In this document: positions 47,405-58,110 of the stretch, piece by piece | Layout: every line of letters begins with the position of its first letter | How positions within the stretch are numbered: position 1 is the stretch's first letter | Source: Cenococcum geophilum 1.58 | Lineage: Eukaryota; Ascomycota; Dothideomycetes; Gloniales; Gloniaceae | DNA length: 64,000 nt | Direction: 5' to 3' | NCBI GenBank assembly: GCA_001692895.1 | Contig: KV748192.1 | Span: forward strand, 372,001-436,000 | The notes under the pieces: generated by a model | The model's database searches: none | What the model was told of the DNA's origin: nothing | What the model saw: only the letters and a program-made list of their open reading frames with translations | Made by a program: the position numbers and the translations under genes

Positions 47405-49136
47405 TCAAATGATGTACATATAATTTGTCCATGGGTCCGTCCAAAGACGATACGTTTCCATTGTAGTAGGTTGCAAAACATACTGTGGATTCCGAGCCGC
47501 CCATATTTCGAATAATCTCAGCCCTTCGATGTTGGCCCGAATCACTTGAATCTGGAAATACACAGTGAAAAGCATGATTGAGCTGAGTAGGATGGACAAA
47601 AGCGTCCGGCCGCTGCGGAACCAGAAGTCTAATTCCGCGCAGAATACCTTGCACCATTTGGGAATATATCGACTCAGTGGGGACTGCACCAACACCCACA
47701 TACCAGCGTGCAGAGCAAGCATGAAGCAGGGAAGAAAATAGAAGGCCAAAACCACGTCCGCCTCCTTGGTATCAGCCCAATAGACCTTGGTCGAGTGGTG
47801 ATACCTTGAGGCGACTGAATAAGCAAAAAGAGCTTTCAATGACCGCAGATTCTGCCAGCCGTATCCTAGATTTGAGGTAGTATTGCCTCCCATAGCGATG
47901 AACATGTAAAAGGTCATGTGAAGAAGATAGGCGAGTTCTATATCCCACTGCAGGTTGGACGGATAGAAGCGATGTAGCCATTGTGATAAGGAAGCATTGA
48001 AGATTCGGAATGCCGAATATGCTGCCCAAAGTTGCGAGCTTAGTGATTTCGACTGAGAAGCCAGATAAAACACCATTCGACGAAAGAAAAGAGGGTTAGC
48101 GAATCGTGAGTCTGGTGTCTGTCGTCGCGAAATCGAGAAACTTAACGGTAGAAGTTGTGTTGGAGGGTCAATGGCAAGTGTTTCGCTCTCAACGACTATC
48201 AGAGGCTCTAGGCCAGCCGCAGGAGTCGCAGAGGCTGCGTATGAATTGCTGACCTGATGGCTTCTTTGAATTTGCGTAGATGAGGCCAGTGATGTGGATG
48301 ATGACTGATCATCCAGGATTTCCCAATTCGTATTGATAGTGAGTATGCCAGCACTGATGAAAACCACGAGAGTACCTCCAATTACGACTTCTAGGTTGCG
48401 GTTGTCAAGAGCCCAGAGACGATAATAGCCCTGATAAATATACGCTCTACGCAGCCACAATACCATTGTGCCGCAGAACTGAACCAAGAGCACGAGGAGG
48501 ACGAGAATCCTCCCGCACCACAAAATATTATAGCGAGATCGCGACGAGCGCAGACGCGAAGGAGGGTATTGTGAAATTGCCTCGGTCCTATTGCCATCCT
48601 GAGCAGCTGTGCCATGGACACCTAAGCAGATACAGACGTAGTATCGCCAATTCTTGTTAACTGCCCTCTGGGAGAAAGCTACAGTCGCGGCGAATCCAAC
48701 GTGTCGAAGGAGTTGTGCGATAGCGAGCGTTGGAAACAAGATGGATCCAGTCGCATACAGCAGAAGTATTACAGATCTCTTTCTTGTCAAATTCCTCAAA
48801 CTCATGAGGTGTCCAAAGGCCACCGTAGCGGTTACTTGGATAGCGATAGATCTTATCAACGTCTCTCGGGTACCTCTAGTCGATAGAGGATCGCCATACC
48901 AGTTGTCCTTGGACAAGTAGCCAGAGTATCTGGCAGCCATGGAAGCTTCGTGGCGGACCTCAATACTATATAGTGCAGAGTCCACACGCAGGAGAATAGC
49001 TGGAATTCCAGCCAAAAGAGCTGCTCTCACTGCGGTGAGATAGTTGATCGGTGTCAGCCAAGGTCTCGTGGAAAGCCTCAACCGGCCTGCTACGTGCGAG
49101 GCTGTGGGTGACGTGGTCGGCGGAACGCGATTCGTA
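47405..49136 (-). CDS. Multi-pass membrane protein of unknown function
   Basis: This is the only long intact frame in the window: 558 codons without a stop from 49,081 to the TGA at 47,405-47,407, and open upstream to about 49,170. Numbering from 49,081, hydrophobic segments lie at about residues 105-125, 190-210, 231-249, 381-398, 441-465 and 491-513, giving at least six candidate membrane helices. Residues 255-325 form a Ser/Thr-rich, probably cytosolic or luminal loop. An N-terminal amphipathic region (residues 10-32) may be a further helix. The frame has no ATG before residue 48 (48,938-48,940). Codon 1 is TTG, so either translation starts at Met48 (511 residues) or an upstream exon supplies the start. 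GC content is near 47-48%, unlike the flanks, and there is no RIP damage. I do not recognise the family. Confidence 0.75.
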
Positions 49137-49169
49137 CTATCGCGTGCAGAGATAAAGAGAAAACGTCAG
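49136..49169 (-). promoter_or_regulatory. Candidate 3' splice site upstream of the membrane-protein frame
   Basis: On the minus strand a CTGAC branch-point-like motif (49,165-49,169) is followed by a pyrimidine-rich stretch and an AG at 49,138-49,137. It lies just downstream of the last in-frame stop (TGA), so the long open frame could begin as an internal exon at 49,136. No upstream exon in the matching phase was identified; a short ATG frame at about 49,310-49,190 on the minus strand did not join in phase. Confidence 0.4.
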
Positions 49170-49312
49170 GTTGCACCAAGAGCTTTGTTTTAAGCTAATT
49201 CAGCTCCCAATTCTAAAAGTCGTTGATGGCTCCCAAGCAGCCATCCTTGGCGCTTTAATGAAGGTTTTACGTGCGCACTCTCTTCCTCAACACCATCCCT
49301 CAAAATTAACAT

Positions 49313-49520
49313 CATGGCCTTTACCACCCTAGATAAGACCTTAGATTAGGCTCAGCCCGTCAATTCTCGATTATCCACCGCTCGTACCGACCCGACAGCA
49401 CCTACCGAGCTCTAGTGGGCGTCAGATCAGTATGCACGCCAACGCCGACACGCAGAGCCAATTCGATCCCGATGCCTACGAAGGAATTGACTGGATGCGC
49501 TTCCCCACTAACCGATTATT
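49313..49520 (+). pseudogene. Possible hAT-type transposase N-terminus, broken
   Basis: An ATG at 49,313 opens a short frame with RIP-type stops (CAG to TAG) and a frame change near 49,450. It includes QYARQRR and, in the shifted frame, a YEGIDWMR motif. That layout resembles the N-terminal region of fungal hAT transposases, but the evidence is a short motif only. It is oriented away from the membrane-protein gene and stops abruptly near 49,520. Confidence 0.4.
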
Positions 49521-49624
49521 ATTCTAAAGGCTACGTTAAAAGTGCTGCTTTAGAACATTTACCGGTTTCTACTAATACTCTAAAGAATTAATAAGCTAGT
49601 AGTATTATACTGCCTAATGCCTTT

Positions 49625-49777
49625 TATAACAAAGCCTTGTAGGAAATACTATAGTAGACTTATTAATAGGCTAAATATATAAGTAAATAAGAAGTTAATA
49701 ACGTAAATATAACTAGTAGAGGAAGTTGCCTAATAGATTAACTTTAATTATATTTTAAGATTTACTATAAAGAAGAG
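49625..49777 (-). repeat. Gy-B-type LTR fragment, inverted, cut by Gy-C
   Basis: It begins TATAACAAAGCC, the mutated reverse complement of the LTR end, and follows the Gy-B LTR for about 153 bp. It stops at the first base of the Gy-C LTR. The remainder should lie right of the window. Confidence 0.85.
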
Positions 49778-50085
49778 TGTAAGGGCGTGGAGAGACTTTA
49801 GGGAAGAGTTAAAGGAATGATATAAATTCTATCTAAGTCTAAGGGTATATAGCTCTCGCTAAGAACAAGACGTTGCGTAAAGAAGAGAAAGGAATAATAA
49901 GAGAATTATATAATTAAATAGTTAGGGGCTTAGTGGTTAATGCGTGCGCATATATACACGCGGTCTTTAATAGACTTTAGTAAAATTTAATTAATTTAGT
50001 AGAATTTGGTTAAAGCGTTAGAATTTATCTATTAAGTATTTTACTAAGATATTTCTACTGTAACTAGGCTAGTCTAATTATAGTA
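49778..50085 (-). repeat. Gy-C 3' LTR
   Basis: It is placed between the interrupted LTR fragment and a polypurine tract: on the minus strand AAAAGGGGGAG (about 50,096-50,086) is followed by TACTATAATTAG (TG mutated to TA), and the far end is TTACA at 49,782-49,778. The length is about 308 bp. Its partner is outside the window, so the boundaries rest on context and not on a second copy. Confidence 0.68.
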
Positions 50086-50370
50086 CTCCCCCTTTTAGCT
50101 AAAGGTCTAAATAATTTAATTTTAGTTAAGACTTATAACTTATTATATATCGTGTTTTTATATTAGGTAGCGGTATAGGGTTTTACCAATTTTATTATTA
50201 AATAGGCCAATTAGGATTTTCTATCCCCGGGATAAAAAATTACCACCAGCTTAGTTAAGGTAGTAAGTAGAACTAATATCTTTATAGTAGGTCTTAGTAA
50301 GGTAAATCTAACTAATTAGATAACTTTAACCGGCGGTTAAAGTTCCTTAATATCTTATATATTACGTAAT
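50086..50370 (-). other. Gy-C 3' UTR with a near-perfect palindrome
   Basis: Noncoding. At 50,322-50,344 two 11-bp arms (AACTTTAACCG and its reverse complement) flank a single G. About 200 bp around it resemble 57,262-57,450 in Gy-D, in the opposite orientation. Confidence 0.6.
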
Positions 50371-50822
50371 TATATTATAAATGTTATAATATATTTTAAG
50401 TTCTTTTTAATTTTAAGCTTTCTGCTATTATGTTTTATATATTTATATTAAATGGCAATTATTTACTTTTATATTATATTTATCTAGCTAAAGTAGGCTG
50501 TAAAGGATAGTCCTTATAGAATTCTTTTACTAGGGAAGGTATATTAGACTTAATTTACTTATAAGGTTCCTTGGTTTTGTCAATCGGAAGTCCGTACACC
50601 GATTGTAAGAAAAGAATGATGACTCTGTCCATTGAATGGTGGCTTTAGAGCCTCTATATATATATAGGAAAGGTATAGGAAATGAGAACGAGAAGGGGGT
50701 AAGGGGGTGGCAATGGAAACAAGGGGTAGGTGACCGAGTCAATGATTGAGTTAATGACTGAGTCAATGGGAGGTTGCTGAGTCGGTGATAAGATAACCTG
50801 ATTCAGGTCGACACACCCCCCC

Positions 50823-53800
50823 AGCTGATTAACTAGTAGGTGATTAGCTGGATATACCTAAATAGGAAATATCCATGGTGTTAAACTAAATAGAAACCAT
50901 CTAAAAGCAAGAATTTAATAAGGAAATCGTGCAAATAGGTCAAACAGTATAGTTAAATCTGACTATAATAGGGTCTTAATATTAATCAGATTTAGTTGTC
51001 AAATAAAGCTTTCGTGCTTCTGCCTTAGCAGGGCCTTTATAAGACTGTTAGCTGTCATATTAGTAGTAGGGACCCACTTAATTACAATTAAGCCCTTTTA
51101 AACTTCTTAGCGAAGCCAATGCTGGTAAATATCTATGTAACGAAGCTTTATATTTAACTAAGGTCCGTTCTTAGTAAGCAGTTAAATTATCTATATGTTG
51201 TTACAGCCAATTATATACTCCTTATTCGTATAAAGTCGCATAGCTTAAAAAAAGCGCTGCCACCAAATTAATTTGGTAGCTGCATTTAATAGAGCCTTAA
51301 GCTTAGCTTTAGTACTTAATGTTATAACTATCTTCTGCTTAGTAGAGCGCCAGTTAATTACTCCCCCAAATAGTAAAAATATAAAGCCTTTAGTGCTCTT
51401 CTAACTAATAGGATTATTGCTAAATACAGCGTCGCTTATATAGACGACAATCTAACTTCCAATATTCCTGTTTAAGTATTTAATCGCTAGGGTTCTCGTT
51501 TAATAGAGGTATATAATTACTTAATTAACTACGGCTTTGTATAGGGGCGACGGATTGCGAAGGAATTCTATAAGCTTACTCGAGGCTTAAGCGACGTTAG
51601 GTCGTGTAATGTAGGTAGCGTAAAGTAGTAAGCTAACCTTCCTCTAATATATATAGACCTGCTACTTAGAGGCCTGCTCTAAATTAGGCAAGAGATTATT
51701 TATACTTATTGGCGTATATATTAGACGATAATCTTTTAAATAGAAGGTGCTAGCAATCTTATTAATATAGGAATCTTAATAAAGCTAAAGCTTCCGTTAA
51801 GGTTAATCGCGGAGGATTTTAATTCCTAAGAACTAGGTTAGTTCTCCTAGGTTCTTAATCTCGTACTTCTTTATTAGCTCTTCCTTAAAGAGTTAAAGCT
51901 TTAGTAGGTCTTCTATATAGTAGGCTACCATAATATCATTAATATAGAAGAATACGATTAGCCAGTCGTTATAAAATAGGCACAATTTTCTATTAACTAC
52001 CGTTAGACCTAGGGTCGTTAGGGTAGTTAAGAACTTATTAAGCTAAAGTAATAGTGATTGTTTAAGGCTGTATAAGGCTCTTTAGAGGAGCAGATACCTG
52101 CCCTTCTATTAAAAGCTATCTAAAAACTTAATATAGACCGTCTTATTAATAAGGCTATTAGCAAAGGCGTTAACTATATTATACTGCTAAGTCTCTAGAT
52201 TGCATACAGCGACGATCGCCATTATAGCCCTAAATATTTTTGCTGTAAGGGTTACTGCATGTATATCCTTTTTGCTAAGTCATTATAAGTTACCTTATAT
52301 ATAAAGACGGGCTTTAAATTTAACTAGATATCCATTAGTATTAAACTTATAAGTAAACACCCAGGTAATAGGTAAAATGTTAAGCGATACTATCCGTATA
52401 ACGGTCTTAAATATCCCTCACTACTTAAGATTACTAAATTCCTTATTAGCGGCTTCCGCAAAGCCATCTTTATATAGGTGAGCTTAAAGCTCCTTCTAGC
52501 TGTAAGGTGGTAATAGAAGCTTATCGCGGTATAATCGCTTCTAGTAATATTTAATTCTAGTAGTAAAAGCTTTATAGAAGGCAGGAAGGGTATCTAATTA
52601 CTTAATATCTATAAGGTAAGCTTCTTAACGCGTTAAGGGCTTCTTAGTTCTTCTACTTGTTATAATATTAATATTACCCATATTGCCACAAATCTCCTAT
52701 CTTAGGCGGGCTTATTCTCTAGAAATGAGTTTAAATTAGGGTTTTCGCTTAATTAAGGCACTTAACGGCTCTATATTAGTAGTATCTAATTAAGGTTCTA
52801 GCGTCTTAGCTAGGGTAAGGAGGCCTAGTATAGAGTCGTCCTTAGAGGCTTATAGGCTAATTACGTCATCGTCCTAATATATCGCTTAATCTTAATTTTC
52901 ATCAGCATCCACCTATTAACTTCCACTAATATCCACCTCGTCCTTCTTATCTAACGTTTTATCTAACGTCTCGTTAAGCTCTTCCTAAAGCATCCTATTA
53001 ATATTTAACACATTAATTATCTTTAAAATTTAATCCGCGCGTTTCTAGAGCAGATTTGTAAAATTTAGCTAACTGTTGTTATAAAGCAATTGCTTATTAA
53101 ACGTCACGTCTCTTATTTAAATTACCCTCTTTTTACTAGGTATATAGACCCTAAAGATATTCATTAACTAGTACCCCACTAGGTATCCAATATAAGCCCT
53201 TAGCTTAAGCTTTTATATATATAGGATTTTATATTTAAGCGGGTAAGCTCTACAGCCGTATATTCGTAGGTAAGCTATATTTAGCTTTAATGGCGAGAGC
53301 CCTAGTGCTAACTAAAGCTTCTTAAAAGGTGTCATTTAGCTAAGCTAGGCGCTTGGTGTCCGATTAATTAGATACGCTACAGCCTTAGTAATTTCTGGCT
53401 AGAGCTCTTCTAGTAATCGAGCTTTAATCTGCATACATTAAGACTTAATAATAATTACCCCCCTAGAACGTTTAGTAGAACTGTTCTAAGACTTTATATA
53501 TAGGGCCGACTGCTCTAATAATATTCCTTTTTAGGTCCTTTAGGTGTTATACTTACTACCTAAAGACGTTTCGCCATCGATTTAAATTATTGCGATCTTT
53601 AGGTTATATTAACGTTCTACCCTATTTAAATATCGTATAATTGCTTGCGTCGTTAACAACTTATAGGCGAAGGTCTTAACCTTATTTAAATGTAGAAATT
53701 TATTATAGAAATATATCGTCTAGATATAACCGTTATACGCCACGATCTCTTAAAACAAGTCGATATGCACTCGGTAAAAGGGTCTAGTTGCCTTACTAGT

Positions 53801-55480
53801 AGGTGGTCTTCTTAATACAATCTCGTAAGCCTTGCTAATAGCGCAGGTCTCACACTACCTACTTTCTAGGGTAAATGCTTAATCACGTCGGGTTCTATAT
53901 AGCCTAGTCTCTTATACTAGAGTCTGCTATCTACTTCCTAATTAGGAAGGGGGTTTCGCAATTAGATTACAAATAAGGCCTTACTTAGGGTCTTTAATTA
54001 CAGCTCGTTATACTCTAGGGTTATAATGGCGCTCGCAATATACAAACGTCTTATAATCGTTTTTATACAGTAGGTTCTTTTTATTATCCCACCATATATC
54101 CTTATCATTAAACTTTCTTAGGTAGGCTAAATTTATATAAAAACCTAGTATATAAGCTGTGTTAGCTAAGAAGATCTTTCTAGGACCTAATAGCGTCCGG
54201 ATAGTAATTACCGCCGTCCCTATACCCTTAACTAGATCTATACCCGTCCTAGCATATACAAAGTTATTACTTAGTTAGAGCTCGTTAACGAACCTTAATT
54301 AATCGTTAATGACATATATAGTGGTTCCGTTATTAAGGATTACGCTATTATATAGCTTGTAGTTAGTGCCTACTTTATAGGCGCCTATTTAATATACATA
54401 AAAGGTACTATCGTCTTCCTTTTCGTCTAGGCTCTATGGAGCTTCCTTTTCTAAAGACTGCTTCCTAACCTTCTCCAGTGTTTACTTATACCATTCTAGG
54501 GCATTAGTAATCTTTTCCTTAACCTTCTTAACCATAGCTTTATCTAATTTCTAGTCCTTTAATTAAACTATCTTATTGATATAAGGACAGTCCTAGAACC
54601 AGTAAATAGCTCCGTAATAGCACGTTGGGGTATCTTTCTTCCGTACCGTCCTAAAAGGGGTAGTTAGGGCCTTATCCTTAGGAGCTTCGTCCTTAGGAGC
54701 CTTATTAATTGGCTTACCCTAGAAGCTTACTGTATTAGCACTAAGCTAAGCTCTATTCTTCTGCTGGGCAGTCTTTAGTTGTTAATAGTTTTGATATATT
54801 TTAACCAGTCGATATATAGATATTACGTAGTCCTTAGCCCAGTTGTGTTTATCAAATTTAACCCTCCACGTTAAGGCCCAATTTAGTAATACTGGCTTTA
54901 TCGCTAGCAGGAAGTCTCTAATTACTTAGTCGCCGTCTACGTCTAATAATTTAATCTTTTTACAATCGTTGTATGTCTTCTCCTACTGCTATAACTAGGC
55001 CTCGAAGTTCTAATTCTTTAGGCCCTTTTTAACCTTAGCGTATTAAGTAGATAGGTAGAGCTAACGTGCAGTATCAGTAGGGGTAACCCTCTCCTTAAGA
55101 GTCACTAGTACGTTGTATACCAAGTCAATACCTAGTATATAGGTGTTTAGATATCTAGCTACTATACTAGTAATATAGCTTTATAGAGAAGTCAAAGCTA
55201 CCTTCTACTTCTTATATTCCTTCTCTACTATCTTATACCTCTTATAGAGAATTTAAAGCTCGTCCTTCTTGTCCTCAGAAAGAGCTGCATAGGAGGTCGT
55301 TCCTAACTTTACGTCTTAAGGCCTAGGAAAGACTGGTTCAACCAATAGGGGCAACTTATCCCGTTTAGTTAAGGGGTCGACGTATTTCTATACGTCTCCT
55401 ATTTAGGCTCAGAGCCTAATAAGGTTAATCCATTCATCCCAATCAGCTTAGCTCAATAATATTACCATTATAGTAATAGC
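50823..55480 (-). pseudogene. Copia-2 gag-pol, degraded
   Basis: On the minus strand from about 55,480: gag (a DWDEWI-like opening, legible to about 54,500), then protease and integrase (about 54,250-53,000), reverse transcriptase (about 52,500-51,650) and RNase H (about 51,600-51,050). The polymerase box YVDD has become YIND at about 51,935-51,955. Order and primer site match Copia-1, but the LTRs differ, so it is a different family. Stops at Gln and Trp codons throughout. Inactive. Confidence 0.88.
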
Positions 55481-55626
55481 TTAGGTAGGTAGTTAAGAAG
55501 TTATTTTAAAAGGTGCTTGCAAAAAGGTTAAAAGATTTAGTAATAAGTAGTCATTTAATAAGGGGTATATCAATTAAATAAATTAATTAAATCAAATAGT
55601 TAAATGGGGGCAATACGGCAAGCAAC

Positions 55627-55639
55627 CCAGGCTTATAAC
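55627..55639 (-). other. Copia-2 primer binding site (initiator tRNA-Met, anticodon region)
   Basis: On the minus strand GTTATAAGCCTGG directly follows the 5' LTR. It equals the Copia-1 site except for two transitions (G to A, C to T), so both elements prime from the same internal region of initiator tRNA-Met. Confidence 0.75.
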
Positions 55640-56887
55640 TATTAATTGGAAGTCCGTGCGCCAATTATAAGAAAAGAATAATGACTTTGTCCATTAAATG
55701 GTGGCTCTAGAGCCTCTATATATATATAGGAAAGGTATAGGAAATGAGAACGAGAAGGGGGTAAGGGGGTGGCAATAGAAATAAGGGGTAGGTGACCGAG
55801 TCAATAACCGAGTCAATGATTAAGTCAATGACTAAGTCAATAGGAGGTTACTAAGTCGGTAATAAGATAACCTAATTCAGGTCGACAGGTTTATATCTTA
55901 TATTCTTTTTATTTAATAAGAAGTTTAAATTATTTAGACTGTATTTTCTATTATATATTATTAATTAAGTTAATAAAGTAAGAACTATTACCGTTATTAA
56001 TAATTATAGGAGGTAGTAGTGGCACTTTATAAGTTATAGGTTTACCTTTTCAGGGTTATAGTAAGTTTATATAAAATATTAGATATATTTTTATTTTAAT
56101 TAGCAGTTTAAGCTTATAAGCGTATAGGCTTAGTTTCTTCTTAATTTAGTACGGGCTCATAAACTTCCAGTCTAGTTTCTTTAAAGGTTATTAAGTCTTT
56201 AAGTTTTATGTATTTAGGTAAACTATATTACCTTCCTTAAAGTCCTATATAGAAGCTCGTCCTTTATTTATATACTATTCCTATACTATTTAAGCATACG
56301 CTAATTTACTTTATAATAGTTCCGTTAACTGCTTTATTTAATTAGTAAAGTTATATACGTTAATTAGTTAAATTCTCTTAATTATAGGTCCTATTATATT
56401 AATTTTGGGTTATAGTTTAAATCTAAATTAAGGGTTTTATCCGTAGGTTATATAAAACGGCGTTACGCCTATTAATTTATTTCTTATATTATTTATAGTA
56501 AACTTAGCTAAAAGTAGCTACTTTTCCTAGTTATCTTATAGGTAGGAGCAGTATATTTATAGGTATTATTCTATAATCGCGTTCGCAATTTTAGTTTAAC
56601 TATCTATCTCTAGATAAAATGTAGTTAAGAGTCGTATTTATATACTTAATTATTTATATAGGGCTTGCTAGAAGCCTAAAATAAACTAGCTTCTATAGTC
56701 GGATATTATTAAATTAGGAAGTCTATATAGTTTAAAGACATACTTAATAAAACATTCGGCTACTAATATTATATTAATTAAGTCTATAGGAATTATATAT
56801 TATATTTTTATAAGATAATTAATAACTACTATAATATTCGTAAACCTATTACTATTAGGTAAGTTAACTACAAAGTTAATTAAGATA

Positions 56888-57113
56888 TTGTGAGGTAAGG
56901 ATGTGGATAGGGAGTCCAATAATAGAATAATGGGTATATTGTATAGATAGAAACGAATCCTTAAGGGAAAAGGAGGAGTCTGTATGCGAGGTAGGAAGGG
57001 CTTTCCCTAGGCACGTACAGAGCACGTGCCTCACGGGCAAGTCACCCCTAGGTTGCCCTAGGGTCGCCTATACCTTGCGGCTATATAACTATCTACTTAA
57101 GTTTTACCTAACA
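56888..57113 (-). repeat. Gy-D 3' LTR (226 bp)
   Basis: It starts TGTGAGG and ends CCTAACA on the plus strand. It is a direct repeat of 63,478-63,702, in which the ends read TATAAGG and CCTAATA. Differences are predominantly transitions. Confidence 0.93.
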
Positions 57114-58110
57114 ATGCCCCCCCCTTTAAAAAGGGTCGTCCCCAATCCTTTATATACTTAAGCCTCAATAAAACCCTATAAAAAACCTTAGTAAGGAAAA
57201 AATTTAAAGGGGAAAGAGCGTCTTAATTTTGCGTATAGAGAGACAGGTAGTATACGTGCGCGGCGCGAAGATATTAAGGAACTTTAACTGGCGGTCGAAG
57301 TTATCTAATTGGTCAGATTTGCCTTGCTAAGACTCCCCGTATTTAACTAAGCTAATAGCGATTTTATATGCCCGGTATAGAAAATCCTAATTAGTCTATT
57401 TAATAGGTAGAGCTAGTAGAGCTTAATACTGTTGCCTGAATTTGGTAAACCAGAAATATTTTAAAAGCTCGCTTATATAGGTAGGTCGCTAGTACCTTAT
57501 AGGTTGGTTATAGGTTATTCGCATACAGCCAGATTTATAGACGGTAAGGCTATATACCTGTTAAATCCGCCGCTAACCCTGCTTTAGCCTTACGCTATAC
57601 TAGCGTAGCGCCGTATATACTTCGCGGGTAGGTTATAGGTTATTTACATATAGCCAGATTAAGACAGTAAGGCTATATGCCTATTAAACCCGCCGCTAAC
57701 CCATATTTTTAGCCTTATACGTTGTCTGCGTAGTATATATATAGAATAGTGTAAGTTGTTGGTATAGGTTACCACTAGCAGGTCACTAGTAGGTCGTAAA
57801 CCCTGGTTAAATAGACCCCGGTTATAAACGGGCCTATTCTCTAATATATAAATAATCTGCTTAGCTAGCATAGAGTGACGGACTAGGTCTAGGAAGGGTG
57901 CTTTCTAAATTAAGACTGCAGTTCTTATAGCAATCGTTACTTGTTCTTTAATCCCTTAGAATATCCTCTACTCCGCTTTAATGCAGGTTGTGTTTTAATA
58001 GCGGCGCTTACTTTTCGCCTGCGCTTCAGCTATAAGGCTAGGGTATCCCGCTTACGGTACTTATTTAGTAATTGTTAATAATTTTTAAGTTCTGTCTCGT
58101 ATTTCTATTT
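57114..58110 (-). other. Gy-D 3' UTR with tandem repeat
   Basis: Noncoding. A segment at 57,262-57,450 resembles the Gy-C 3' UTR in inverted orientation. Two diverged 125-bp tandem units occupy 57,506-57,630 and 57,631-57,755; each has the core GGTTATAGGTTAT and a CCGCCGCTAACCC-type block. Short ORFs here are incidental. Confidence 0.7.

Larger units (their letters stand above)
50578..55887 (-). mobile_element. Copia-2: complete Ty1/Copia element, minus strand
   Basis: Direct LTRs at 50,578-50,813 and 55,640-55,887, with GGTTT duplicated at 50,573-50,577 and 55,888-55,892. The right copy has one extra GAGTCAAT-type unit, which accounts for most of the length difference. A polypurine tract (G-run, minus strand) abuts the left LTR at 50,814-50,822 and a primer site abuts the right LTR. 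It inserted into the chromodomain of Gy-C. Confidence 0.95.

Noticed and set aside
48391..48920. Several ORFs of 60-90 codons on both strands inside the 558-codon frame
   Set aside because: They are shadows of the long minus-strand frame in other frames.
49925..49965. A tRNA-like stretch (GGGGCTTAGTGGTTAATGC) resembling a pol III A box
   Set aside because: No B box or cloverleaf follows, and the position is inside the Gy-C LTR.
57659..57871. A 70-codon minus-strand ORF right of the Gy-D LTR
   Set aside because: It lies in the tandem-repeat 3' UTR of Gy-D and has no recognisable content.
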